Assembly (NCBI GenBank): GCA_036525185.1
Contig: DATDAW010000041.1
Location: forward strand, 1-64,000
Source: DATDAW01 sp036525185
GTDB taxonomy: Bacteria > Verrucomicrobiota > Verrucomicrobiia > Chthoniobacterales > DASVRZ01
Length of the DNA stretch: 64,000 nucleotides
Direction: 5' to 3'
The notes under the pieces are model-generated. The model had not been told where the DNA came from, did no database searches, and saw only the letters and a program-made list of their open reading frames with translations. Numbering within the stretch: position 1 is the stretch's first letter; each line of letters starts with the position of its first letter. A program made the translations under genes and the position numbers. Positions 42,682-51,504 of the stretch are shown here, piece by piece.

Positions 42682-43824
42682 ATGCCTACGCCGTTAACAT
42701 TCGGAATTGCCCCACTCACGGACAGTGCGCCCTTCGTCATAGCCCGCACAGAAGGCTTTTTCGCGCAGTTCGGCATCGAGCCCACGATCCGTGTCATACG
42801 AACCTGGTCTGCGATGCGTGACGAACTCATCTCCGGGCGATGCCATGCGGCGCATATGCTCTTCGGCATGCCCGTCGCAAATGCAGTCGGCCGGCTGGGA
42901 CTTAATAGCAAACCTCTCATTATCCCGTGGATTATCAGCCGCAACGGGCAGGCGATCACGCTCCACAAGAAGTATGCCGGAAAAATCAAGACCGACGCCG
43001 GTGCCCTTAAAGGCGTCGCCCATGAAAAGCGTGACAAGGGGCGTCCTCTCGTTTTCGGTGTAACGCTGCCGGTTGGCACACACGCCATGTGGCTTCGCTA
43101 CTGGCTCGCGTCCGGCCTCATTTCTCCGGACAATGATGTCGCCCTCATCACGATTCCGCCGCCGCAGATGGTGACCAATATGCGTATGGGAAACCTCGAC
43201 GGCTTCTGTGCCGGCGAACCGCTCAACGCTCGGGCCATCGCTGACAGTGTCGGCTTTACGGCCATCACCACCCAGCAAATTTGGGCAGGGCACCCCGAAA
43301 AGGTGTGTGTTTTTACAGAGGAATTCGCGGAAGCCAATCCGGACACTGTGAAAGCCGTCTTGAAGGCATTGCACCTTGCCAGCCAATGGTTGTCGGATCC
43401 TGCGAACCGGGACAAAACCGCTGAGATTCTCTCCCAGCCCGAATACATCGGGGGTGGCAAGGACACGATCGCCCAACGGCTCAATGGCAGCTATCCGCTG
43501 GGCGATGGTCGCTCGGTGGAAAACGATGTGTCCCCGCTAACATTCAGCGGAAACGGAGCCAACTATCCACAACTCAAATACGCGATCTGGTGGCTGACCC
43601 AAATGCGCCGTTGGAACATGACGCTTGGCTCGCCCGATTACACCGGCATACCCGCACGCGTAATGCGCCCGGAGTTGTACCAGACCGCGATGCAAGAACT
43701 TGGTGTTCCACCAGCCGCCCAGGATTTCTCCCCGGAAACCCTCTTCGACGGCGCAGCCTTCGACCCGGCGAAACCGGAAGAATACGCCCGCTCCTTCAAA
43801 ATCCACAGCATCCGAACCGAATAA
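42682..43824 (+). CDS. Third NrtA-like protein, no export signal
   Basis: About 380 residues from ATG 42682; a TTG at 42670 adds four. The start runs straight into the binding domain (PTPLTFGIAPLTDSAPFVIA), so no signal peptide is possible unless the true start lies in the preceding gene. The rest parallels NrtA throughout (TLPVGTHAMWLRYWLASG, LDGFCAGEPLNARAIADS, WAGHPEKVCVFTEEFA) and keeps the C-terminal part that the first homologue has lost. Could be a cytosolic sensor or a subunit associated with the ATPases. 9 bp before nrtB. Confidence 0.82.
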   Translation: MPTPLTFGIAPLTDSAPFVIARTEGFFAQFGIEPTIRVIRTWSAMRDELISGRCHAAHMLFGMPVANAVGRLGLNSKPLIIPWIISRNGQAITLHKKYAGKIKTDAGALKGVAHEKRDKGRPLVFGVTLPVGTHAMWLRYWLASGLISPDNDVALITIPPPQMVTNMRMGNLDGFCAGEPLNARAIADSVGFTAITTQQIWAGHPEKVCVFTEEFAEANPDTVKAVLKALHLASQWLSDPANRDKTAEILSQPEYIGGGKDTIAQRLNGSYPLGDGRSVENDVSPLTFSGNGANYPQLKYAIWWLTQMRRWNMTLGSPDYTGIPARVMRPELYQTAMQELGVPPAAQDFSPETLFDGAAFDPAKPEEYARSFKIHSIRTE

Positions 43825-43833
43825 ACCGATACT

Positions 43834-44700
43834 ATGAACTTCCTTAAAAAATTTGACGGCTTGCTCCTGCCTCTCGTAGGCGCTGCGATCATCATAGGCC
43901 TTTGGGCGTTAGTTGCCGGTCACGAGAAGGTCACCAAGGACGAATTCGGTTTTGAAAACGTGGAAAAAGTTGGTTTGTCCAAGGATCTGCCTGGGCCTGT
44001 CAAGACCTGGCAGGAAAGCAAGCTCTACGTTGAGCAGCCCTTTGCCAAACGCGGCGAACTCGACCAGGGCATCCTTGCCTTCACCTGGTTGTCGCTCAAA
44101 CTCGTTGCGCAAGGTTATATCATCGCCCTGCTGATCGGCACGCCGATCGGATTCTTTCTTGGTCTATCAAAAACATTCACCAAAATCTTCGATCCGATCA
44201 TCCAGGTTCTCCGACCTGTCTCGCCGCTGGCGTGGCTTCCGCTTGGAATGATTCTCTTCAGTTCGTTTGCGATTAAGAACGGCGCTGGACGGACGATCTT
44301 CGGCGCGTCTGATGCCGCCGCTCTCTTCACGATCGCGATCTGTTCCATGTGGCCGACTGTTTTGAACACGGCTGTCGGCGTGCGGGCCATCCCGCAGGAC
44401 TATCTGAATGTGGGCAAGGTCCTCAAGCTGTCCAAAGTGAAAATGCTGTTCAAGATCCTGCTTCCGGCAACGTTGCCTTACATGTTCACCGGATTCCGGC
44501 TAAGCCTGGGTCTTGCCTGGCTGGTAATCGTTGCTGCCGAGATGCTAACGGGCCGTCCTGGAATCGGCGGTTTCCTCTGGCAGCAATACAACGCCAATAT
44601 CTACGAGCAGATCATCCTCTGCATCCTGACCATTGGACTCGTGGGCTTTGTCCTGGATCGCGTAATGAGCCTTGTAGAATCCCGTTTCAAAACCGCCTAG
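43834..44700 (+). CDS. nrtB: Nitrate ABC transporter permease
   Basis: 288 residues, six predicted helices. An N-terminal helix (LLLPLVGAAIIIGLWALVAG) is followed by a periplasmic loop with ELDQGILAFTWLSLKLVAQGY, and the EAA-type cytoplasmic loop is DYLNVGKVLKLSKVKMLFKILLPATLPYMFTGFRLSLGLAWLVIVAAEML, typical of NrtB/SsuC/TauC permeases. Probably a homodimer in the membrane. Next gene 8 bp away. Confidence 0.92.
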   Translation: MNFLKKFDGLLLPLVGAAIIIGLWALVAGHEKVTKDEFGFENVEKVGLSKDLPGPVKTWQESKLYVEQPFAKRGELDQGILAFTWLSLKLVAQGYIIALLIGTPIGFFLGLSKTFTKIFDPIIQVLRPVSPLAWLPLGMILFSSFAIKNGAGRTIFGASDAAALFTIAICSMWPTVLNTAVGVRAIPQDYLNVGKVLKLSKVKMLFKILLPATLPYMFTGFRLSLGLAWLVIVAAEMLTGRPGIGGFLWQQYNANIYEQIILCILTIGLVGFVLDRVMSLVESRFKTA

Positions 44701-44708
44701 CAAACACT

Positions 44709-45626
44709 ATGTCATTTCTCGAGGTCAAAAACGTTAGCAAAGGATACGGCCCGCCGTGGAAGCGGTCCGAAATCCTCGAAGACATCAACCTGTCCATCGA
44801 AGAAGGGGAGTTCGTTTCCATTATTGGCTATTCCGGTGCTGGCAAAACGACCCTCATGTCGCTCCTGGCGGGCCTCATCAAGCCCGACAAAGGGACTGTC
44901 ACCCTCGGCGGAAAGGCCATGTCCGGCCCGGGCCCCGACCGCGGCTTGGTCTTTCAGAATTATTCCCTGCTTCCGTGGTTGACGGTCTACGAAAACGTCG
45001 CCCTCGCCGTAGACCAGGTTTTTCCGAAATGGAGCACGGCTGAACGAAAGGCGCACACCGAAAAATTCATCAAAATGGTTAATCTAACTCCGGCGACTAA
45101 AAAGCTGCCGCGAGAACTTTCCGGCGGCATGCGTCAGCGCGTGTCCGTGGCACGCACACTGGCTATCAATCCCCGCGTACTTCTGCTCGATGAACCCCTG
45201 GGCGCGCTCGATGCGCTCACTCGTGCTACGCTGCAGGATGAAATCAGCCGGCTCTGGCAGGAGGATCGGAAAACGGTTGTTCTAATTACGAACGATCCCG
45301 ACGAAGCCATCCTTCTCGCGGATCGCGTCATTCCCCTAACCGCGGGTCCGAAAGCGACCCTTGGGCCGTCCATTCCGGTGACTATCGAACGCCCACGCGA
45401 TCGCAAGTGCGTGAGCGAAGACTATGATTTCAAACAAATCCGAAACGAAGTGATCGACTACCTTCTTAAAGCACGCGACAGGCACAAGGCATCGCTGTCC
45501 CGAAACCTCGTCCTTCCCGACATCGAACCCGAGGATATCTCTCGCGGCCGTCGTCTTTCCGGAGGACGGCGTGGTCCGGTTCGCAAGAGCGAAATCAAAC
45601 GCGAAAACGTGGAGGTCGAGGTATGA
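44709..45626 (+). CDS. nrtC: Nitrate ABC transporter ATPase, NrtC-type without binding domain
   Basis: 305 residues from ATG 44709. Walker A GYSGAGKTT (41-49), signature LSGGMRQR, Walker B LLLDEPLGALD. The switch position reads LITND (Asn195) where the partner ATPase and most family members have His. An extension of about 70 residues follows the ATPase domain, ending in an Arg/Lys-rich tail, but the NrtA-like regulatory domain of cyanobacterial NrtC is absent; the separate signal-less NrtA homologues may fill that role. Its stop overlaps the next gene by ATGA. The C/D naming of the two ATPases is by analogy only. Confidence 0.85.
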   Translation: MSFLEVKNVSKGYGPPWKRSEILEDINLSIEEGEFVSIIGYSGAGKTTLMSLLAGLIKPDKGTVTLGGKAMSGPGPDRGLVFQNYSLLPWLTVYENVALAVDQVFPKWSTAERKAHTEKFIKMVNLTPATKKLPRELSGGMRQRVSVARTLAINPRVLLLDEPLGALDALTRATLQDEISRLWQEDRKTVVLITNDPDEAILLADRVIPLTAGPKATLGPSIPVTIERPRDRKCVSEDYDFKQIRNEVIDYLLKARDRHKASLSRNLVLPDIEPEDISRGRRLSGGRRGPVRKSEIKRENVEVEV

Positions 45627-46486
45627 GCGCATACTGCGAAATTTCGAATCTCGTCAAAGCCTATCCAACTGCAGATGGCGGTCAGGCCGTGATTGTGAAG
45701 GACTTCAACCTCCGCCTAAAGAAAGGCGAGTTTGTGACCGTCATCGGTCACTCCGGTTGCGGCAAATCCACGCAACTGATGATGCTTGCCGGATTGAGCA
45801 GCATTACCGATGGCGGAATCGTGTTGGCGGGAAAAGAGCTGAGTGGACCGGGTCCGGACCGCGGCATCGTTTTTCAATCTCCGTCGCTCCTTCCTTGGAT
45901 GACGGCGAGGGAGAATGTGATGCTGGGTATCAACCAGGTCTTTTTCACGGCTAGCAAACGGGAGCGCGCGCAGATAGCAGAGTACTATCTCAGCGTCGTT
46001 GGCCTCGCGGATTCGGTGGACAAATATCCAGTCGAGCTCTCTCAGGGCATGCGGCAACGCGTCGGTATCGCGCGGGCGTTTGCGTTAAAACCAAAAATGT
46101 TGCTGCTCGATGAACCTTTCGGAATGCTGGACTCGTTGACGCGCTATGAATTGCAGCAGGTTCTTCTTGATCTGTGGCGCAAGGAACGCATTACGGCGAT
46201 GATGGTAACGCATGACGTGGACGAAGCCCTTTATCTCTCTGATCGCGTCGTAATGATGACCGACGGTCCTGAGGCGACAATCGGTGATATTCTCGAAGTC
46301 AAATTTCCCCGTCCGCGAGAGCGCAAGGTCATCATGGAGCTTCCGGATTATCAGAAGCTTCGCGAGTACCTCATTGAGTTCCTTGAGGTGCGGGCTCATC
46401 AACGGACGCCGTTCGTTCCGCAAAACGGAGCGGACGCCACTAACATTCACTCGGCGGATTTCGGCGCCGCGCTCGCTGCCTTTTAG
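45623..46486 (+). CDS. nrtD: Nitrate ABC transporter ATPase, NrtD-type
   Basis: 287 residues. Walker A GHSGCGKST, Q-loop FQSPSLLPW, signature LSQGMRQR (Gln in place of Gly), Walker B LLLDEPFGMLD, switch His in MVTHDVDEALYLSDRVVMMTDGPEATIG, the last a strong marker of nitrate/cyanate/bicarbonate-type NrtD/CmpD ATPases. Pairs with the preceding ATPase as an asymmetric motor. The ATG lies inside the stop of the upstream gene. Confidence 0.92.
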   Translation: MSAYCEISNLVKAYPTADGGQAVIVKDFNLRLKKGEFVTVIGHSGCGKSTQLMMLAGLSSITDGGIVLAGKELSGPGPDRGIVFQSPSLLPWMTARENVMLGINQVFFTASKRERAQIAEYYLSVVGLADSVDKYPVELSQGMRQRVGIARAFALKPKMLLLDEPFGMLDSLTRYELQQVLLDLWRKERITAMMVTHDVDEALYLSDRVVMMTDGPEATIGDILEVKFPRPRERKVIMELPDYQKLREYLIEFLEVRAHQRTPFVPQNGADATNIHSADFGAALAAF

Positions 46487-46522
46487 TTGGAAGATTTCGC
46501 CACGCAATCAAGCGAGCGAACA

Positions 46523-47953
46523 ATGAAACCTCAATCTCACATGATAAAAACGTTGTGCAAAAAAATGAGAGGGCTGCCATACGCGCGTCAAGCGGCGCTG
46601 GCAACCCTCATGGTGACCGCATCGCCCGCCTTTGCCGGGGACATGGCGATGTCGTCTGCAAAAGACAAGAGCATCGTTCCAATGAAAACGCCAGTGACAA
46701 ATCCGTTGTCGTTCTTCGACGGGGCGCTCGTTTTTGACGTCCAGGAACGCGTCCGAGGGGAGTACCGCGAGAACAACTACGACTTTAACAGCGGGGTCGA
46801 TGCCGTGACCGACGATTCGTGGCTGCTGCTGCGGTTTCGCCTCGGTCTTGCGATCAAGCCGGTTAGCTGGCTGAAAATCTACGCGCAAACGCAGGATTCG
46901 CGGGAAGCGTACTCGGATCGCGCGGATATCCCAAATGTGAACGGCGCTGAAGGCGACGACGCCTTTGATCTGCGCCAGGGCTACATTATGATTGGAGAAA
47001 CGAAGGGATTCAGCGTCACTGCCGGCCGGCAGATCTTGTCCTATGGCGATGAGCGCCTTGTTGGCCCGCTCGACTGGAGCAATCTCGGAAGAACCTTCGA
47101 CGCGGCAAAGGCGCGGTATGCCGGCGAGAAATACTCGGTGGATTTGTTCGCCGCATCGGTCGTTGTTTTCGAGCGTGGAGCGTACAATCAATCCGATCTG
47201 TTCAATGGAAATGAGACCCACCGGGATCAGGTTTTTGCTGGAGTTTATTTCAGCACGACCCTCCTGGATTTCCAGACCACGGACGGTTACGCATTCTATC
47301 TTCACGAAGATCAAAAGAGCGCAGGGACAGAGACTAACTTCGGAACGATCGGCGGACGGGTAAAATCGAATCCAAAGCGATTTAATGGGTTCGATTACGA
47401 TGCCGAAGCCGCTTTTCAATTCGGTGACTTCCGTTCGAAGGACCTGCTTGCGGGCGCTGTTCACGTGGGAGCCGGTTACACGTTCCTGGAAACACCATGG
47501 AAACCGCGCATTGGCGCGGAGTATAACTTTGGTTCAGGAGACACCGATCCGAACGACGGTGATGTCGAGACGTTCCAGAATCTTTTCCCAACGAACCACA
47601 AGTTCTATGGTTACATGGACCTGTTTTCGTGGCAGAACATTCACAACCCGGCAATCAGCTTCAAGGTTAGTCCCACCAAGACTTTGACTCTACAGGCTGA
47701 CGGGCACCTTTTCTGGCTGGCGGATACGAGTGATGCGTGGTATCGGGCCAATGCAACTCCGGTGCGGCCCATCACTCCCAGCGCCGGGAACTACGTCGGC
47801 GCGGAGATCGACCTGACCGCAACCTGGAAACCAAGCAAACATTACTCGGTCCAGGCCGGATACTCCCATTTCTTCGCCGGAGAGTACGTTGATGACACGG
47901 GCCCCGGGAGTGACGCCGATTTCGGCTATCTCATGGCGACCGTGGATTTCTAA
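46523..47953 (+). CDS. Alginate-export-family outer-membrane porin
   Basis: 476 residues from ATG 46523; an in-frame ATG at 46541 is an alternative. Signal peptide ends near SPAFAGDMA. Long barrel with the alginate_export family pattern: RFRLGLAIKPVSWLKIYAQTQDSR, VTAGRQILSYGDERLVGPLDWSNLGRTFDAAKARY and the closing SVQAGYSHFFAGEYVDDTG, ending in a terminal Phe (ATVDF). Family members are anion-selective channels, so a nitrate/nitrite route across the outer membrane is plausible from its place within the nitrate operon; alginate itself is not suggested by any neighbour. Confidence 0.85.
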   Translation: MKPQSHMIKTLCKKMRGLPYARQAALATLMVTASPAFAGDMAMSSAKDKSIVPMKTPVTNPLSFFDGALVFDVQERVRGEYRENNYDFNSGVDAVTDDSWLLLRFRLGLAIKPVSWLKIYAQTQDSREAYSDRADIPNVNGAEGDDAFDLRQGYIMIGETKGFSVTAGRQILSYGDERLVGPLDWSNLGRTFDAAKARYAGEKYSVDLFAASVVVFERGAYNQSDLFNGNETHRDQVFAGVYFSTTLLDFQTTDGYAFYLHEDQKSAGTETNFGTIGGRVKSNPKRFNGFDYDAEAAFQFGDFRSKDLLAGAVHVGAGYTFLETPWKPRIGAEYNFGSGDTDPNDGDVETFQNLFPTNHKFYGYMDLFSWQNIHNPAISFKVSPTKTLTLQADGHLFWLADTSDAWYRANATPVRPITPSAGNYVGAEIDLTATWKPSKHYSVQAGYSHFFAGEYVDDTGPGSDADFGYLMATVDF

Positions 47954-47985
47954 ATCATTAAAAACACAAATCGCTAATTCCCACC

Positions 47986-49758
47986 ATGGAGACCGTTCCA
48001 TTCATTCCTGATTCCGCCCCCTTCACACCCGAACAGCGCTCGTGGCTGAACGGCTTTTTAGCCGGCTGGTTATCGGGCGCAAATGGAACGGCTCCAAACG
48101 GGGCTGTTGCCGCGCCTGCTGAAGCAGCGAAACCATTGTTAATCCTATTCGGCAGTCAGAGCGGCACCGCCGAGTCCATCGCAAAACAGGTGGGCAAGGA
48201 GGCGTCCGGGAAAGGCTACGCATCACGCGTGGTGGACCTTGCCAAACATGAAACGGTTGATCTGCAGAAGGAGAGCGACGTTTTGGTGATCACCAGCACA
48301 TGGGGCGAGGGAGATATGCCGGACAATGCTCAGCCGTTCTGGGAACGCATTTCCTCCGCGGAGCATCCGAAGTTAACGAATGTTAGATATTCCGTCCTGG
48401 CTCTCGGCGACAAAAACTACGGCGACACCTTTTGCCAGGCCGGACGTTTGCTCGACAAGCGGTTTGAGGAACTCGGCGCAGCCAGGTTCCGCGAGCGGAT
48501 CGACTGCGACGTCGACTATTCGACCAATCTCCGATCCTGGCTGGATGGGGTATGGGAAAAACTTGCCTCTGCGCCAACTCCGGGAGCCGCGGCAGCGCCT
48601 GCGCCCACACCGGCGGCAGTCGCGTCCAAAGCGGAAGCGAAGGCGCCGGAACCATATTCCAGGAAGAATCCGTTTCCTGCCCGGCTGCTCGTCAACCGCA
48701 AGTTGAACGGGGCCGGTTCCGGGAAGGATACCCGGCATTTCGAAATTTCGCTGGCCGGCTCGGGACTAACGTATGAAGCGGGTGACGCCCTCGGCGTTTT
48801 TCCGCAAAATTGTCCGGAACTTGTGCGCGATGTGCTAAGCGTGCTGGGATATAGCGGCGACGAGGCTGTTCCTCTTCCGGATGGGGGTTCCGCGCCAGTC
48901 CGTGAAGCATTGCAAAAGAACTACGACCTGCGAATTCCCAATACACAACTCATTCAAGCCGTCGATTCCCTGAAGGAGCTAACCGCATCTGACCGGAAGG
49001 AAGACCTCAAGAAATGGCTATGGGGCAGGGAAGTGATCGATGTTCTGGCGGAAGCGCCGAAAGGAAGTTTTCCTCCTGCGGAACTGGTTGGATTTCTGCG
49101 CAAATTGCAGCCGCGTCTTTACTCGATTTCGTCCAGCCCGAAAGCGCATCCGGATGAAGTGCATTTGACTGTGGCAAGGGTCGGCTACGACGCACATAGT
49201 CGGGGGCGCAAGGGTGTTTGTTCCACCTTCCTGGCAGACCGCGTGACGCCGGACATGCCCCTGCCCATCTTTTTCCAGGTATCCAAGCATTTCCGAGTGC
49301 CTCACAACACCGATCTGCCAACCATCATGGTCGGACCGGGAACGGGGATTGCGCCATTTCGCGCGTTTTTGGAAGAGCGCCAGGCAACCGGTGCCAAAGG
49401 TAAGAACTGGCTCTTCTTTGGCGACCAAAAGGCGTCCACCGATTTCCTCTACCAGGAACAGCTCATGGAAATGCAATCTGCCGGCGTCCTGAATCGTCTC
49501 GACCTGGCTTTCTCTCGCGATCAAGCGGAGAAGATTTATGTCCAGAATCGGATGCTTGAGAACGGCATGGAGCTTTGGAAGTGGCTGGAGGAAGGCGCCT
49601 ACTTCTATGTGTGCGGCGACGCCAGTCGCATGGCGAAGGATGTCGACCTTGCCCTGCATCAGGTGATCGAAACGCATGGCGGCATGAGTGCCGAAGCTGC
49701 TGCTGTTTATGTTGCAAAGCTGAAATCTGAAAAGCGCTATGCGCGCGATGTTTACTGA
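47986..49758 (+). CDS. CysJ-like diflavin reductase (NADPH to sirohaem reductase)
   Basis: 590 residues. A short N-terminal helix (FTPEQRSWLNGFLAGWLSG) also occurs at the start of the sirohaem reductase next door. The flavodoxin domain (about 48-190) has LFGSQSGTAESIA and STWGEGDMPDNA for FMN, and a Pro/Ala linker (about 195-220) follows. The FAD domain has PRLYSISSSPKAHPDEV and RKGVCSTFLADRV, and the NADP part has MVGPGTGIAPFRAFLEER. Moves electrons from NADPH to a haem-sulfur reductase in the cytosol. CysJ normally serves sulfite reductase; here it is probably the donor for nitrite reduction, and perhaps for nitrate reductase. Confidence 0.88.
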   Translation: METVPFIPDSAPFTPEQRSWLNGFLAGWLSGANGTAPNGAVAAPAEAAKPLLILFGSQSGTAESIAKQVGKEASGKGYASRVVDLAKHETVDLQKESDVLVITSTWGEGDMPDNAQPFWERISSAEHPKLTNVRYSVLALGDKNYGDTFCQAGRLLDKRFEELGAARFRERIDCDVDYSTNLRSWLDGVWEKLASAPTPGAAAAPAPTPAAVASKAEAKAPEPYSRKNPFPARLLVNRKLNGAGSGKDTRHFEISLAGSGLTYEAGDALGVFPQNCPELVRDVLSVLGYSGDEAVPLPDGGSAPVREALQKNYDLRIPNTQLIQAVDSLKELTASDRKEDLKKWLWGREVIDVLAEAPKGSFPPAELVGFLRKLQPRLYSISSSPKAHPDEVHLTVARVGYDAHSRGRKGVCSTFLADRVTPDMPLPIFFQVSKHFRVPHNTDLPTIMVGPGTGIAPFRAFLEERQATGAKGKNWLFFGDQKASTDFLYQEQLMEMQSAGVLNRLDLAFSRDQAEKIYVQNRMLENGMELWKWLEEGAYFYVCGDASRMAKDVDLALHQVIETHGGMSAEAAAVYVAKLKSEKRYARDVY

Positions 49759-49762
49759 GAAA

Positions 49763-51496
49763 ATGACTGCCACCGCTACGTTTACCGACGATCAACAACG
49801 TTATCTCGAGGGCTTCTTCGCAGGTGTCAAAGTCCGCGGAGTCACGTTCTCGGACCTTGCGCCAGCGCCTGCAACAAACGGCGCCTCCCACGGTCCAAAC
49901 CTGGATGATTTAACCAAGGAAGAACGGATCAAGCACGAGCTGAATCCGCTGGATGCCTACCAGGTCCTCAATGAGTACGCGAGGCACGACACGAAACCCG
50001 AACCCGAGGATGTTTTCAGGTTTAAATGGAACGGCCTTTTTTGGCTGGCGCCAGTCAAGGACGGATACATGTGCCGGTTGCGGATTCCGGGTGGGGTGGT
50101 GAGATCCTATCAGTTACGGGAGCTGGCTTCCATTGCTGACGACTTGACTACGGGTTATATCCAGATCACCACGCGCAATAACTTTCAGTTGCGTTTGATT
50201 GCTCCGAAAGATGCGCCCGAAGTCCTCAGGCGTATTCAGGGCTGCGGGCTGCATTCCAAGGGGAGTGGGGCGGATAATATCCGAAACATCACGGCGAATC
50301 CGACGGCAGGATTTGATCCTTATGAATTGATCGACGTGATGCCTTACGCCAGGGATCTGGGACACACGATCATTTCTACGAAGGAATATTACGATCTGCC
50401 GCGTAAATTCAACATCGCCTATGACGGCGGGGGATTAATTAGCTCGGTGGAGGATACGAACGACATCGGGGCAACGGCGGTGAAGATCGGTGAGAACGAT
50501 CTGGGCATCGCACCGGGAATCTGGTTTCGCATTGCGTTGGGAGGCGTGACCGGTCACCAAACGTTTGCGCGTGATTGGGGGGTGATTGTTTCGTCCGAAC
50601 AACTCAACACGGTAATCCTCGCCATTGTGCGGGTGTTCATTCGCGACGGCGACCGCACGAACCGCAAGCGTGCGCGGCTCAAGTATTTGATTGAAGATCG
50701 TGGTCTGCCGGCTTTTTTGGAGCAGGTGGAAAAGGAATTGGGCTTCAAGCTCAGCCGGCTTCCGCTGGAATCACCGGCGCAGCTCAGACACGAAAAGCCC
50801 GTTATTCCTCATTCGCATGTGGGAATTTTCCCACAGACGCAGAAGGGTCTCTTTTACATCGGCGCGAACGTGCCGGTCGGGCAGATCACGTCGAAGCAAC
50901 TGCGCTGGATTGCTGATCTAGCCGACAACTATGGAACAGGCGAGATTCGGCTAACGGTATGGCAAAATTTCCTGATTCCAAATGTGCCAGAGGCTTACTT
51001 GAAGACCGTTTGCAAGCAGCTGGCACGAATGGGTTTCAACACGGAGCAGTCCAATTTGAAGAGCGGTTTCGTAGCGTGCACGGGCAACCGTTATTGCAAA
51101 TTTTCCTCCGCTGACACGAAGGGGCACGCCATCGAGTTGATGAACTATCTCGATAAGAAGATAAAGCTGGATCAACCTATTAACATCCACTTTACAGGTT
51201 GCCCGAATTCGTGTGCCCAGCATTACATGGGCGACATTGGGCTGCTGGGAACCAAGGTGAAGCAAGCGGGGGAGAGCGTGGAAGGCTATCACATCGTCAT
51301 TGGCGGCGGTTTTAAGGAGAATCAAAAAGTTGGCCGGCAGATTTTTCAGAATATCGCGCATAACGAAGTGAAGCCGCTGGTGGAGAACATGCTGAAAGGG
51401 TATCTCCGGCGCCGCGAAGGGACGGAAAGCTTTCAAAGCTTCTGCAACCGGCATGACATCGGTGCCCTGCAGGCGATTTTTACTAACAACGAATAA
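49763..51496 (+). CDS. nirA: Sirohaem nitrite (or sulfite) reductase, NirA family
   Basis: 577 residues from the ATG at 49763; in-frame ATGs at 49739 and 49748 overlap the previous gene. Two nitrite/sulfite reductase ferredoxin-like half domains and two 4Fe-4S/sirohaem domains. Cluster ligands are Cys439 and Cys445 (ACTGNRYCKFSSADTKG) and Cys480 and Cys484 (TGCPNSCAQHYMGDIGL). Reduces nitrite to ammonium with six electrons. NirA and sulfite reductases share these motifs; the nitrate context and TGCPNSCAQH favour nitrite. The N-terminal helix FTDDQQRYLEGFFAGV echoes that of the CysJ-like protein, possibly an interaction module. Confidence 0.88.
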   Translation: MTATATFTDDQQRYLEGFFAGVKVRGVTFSDLAPAPATNGASHGPNLDDLTKEERIKHELNPLDAYQVLNEYARHDTKPEPEDVFRFKWNGLFWLAPVKDGYMCRLRIPGGVVRSYQLRELASIADDLTTGYIQITTRNNFQLRLIAPKDAPEVLRRIQGCGLHSKGSGADNIRNITANPTAGFDPYELIDVMPYARDLGHTIISTKEYYDLPRKFNIAYDGGGLISSVEDTNDIGATAVKIGENDLGIAPGIWFRIALGGVTGHQTFARDWGVIVSSEQLNTVILAIVRVFIRDGDRTNRKRARLKYLIEDRGLPAFLEQVEKELGFKLSRLPLESPAQLRHEKPVIPHSHVGIFPQTQKGLFYIGANVPVGQITSKQLRWIADLADNYGTGEIRLTVWQNFLIPNVPEAYLKTVCKQLARMGFNTEQSNLKSGFVACTGNRYCKFSSADTKGHAIELMNYLDKKIKLDQPINIHFTGCPNSCAQHYMGDIGLLGTKVKQAGESVEGYHIVIGGGFKENQKVGRQIFQNIAHNEVKPLVENMLKGYLRRREGTESFQSFCNRHDIGALQAIFTNNE

Positions 51497-51504
51497 CCGT
51501 TTAC

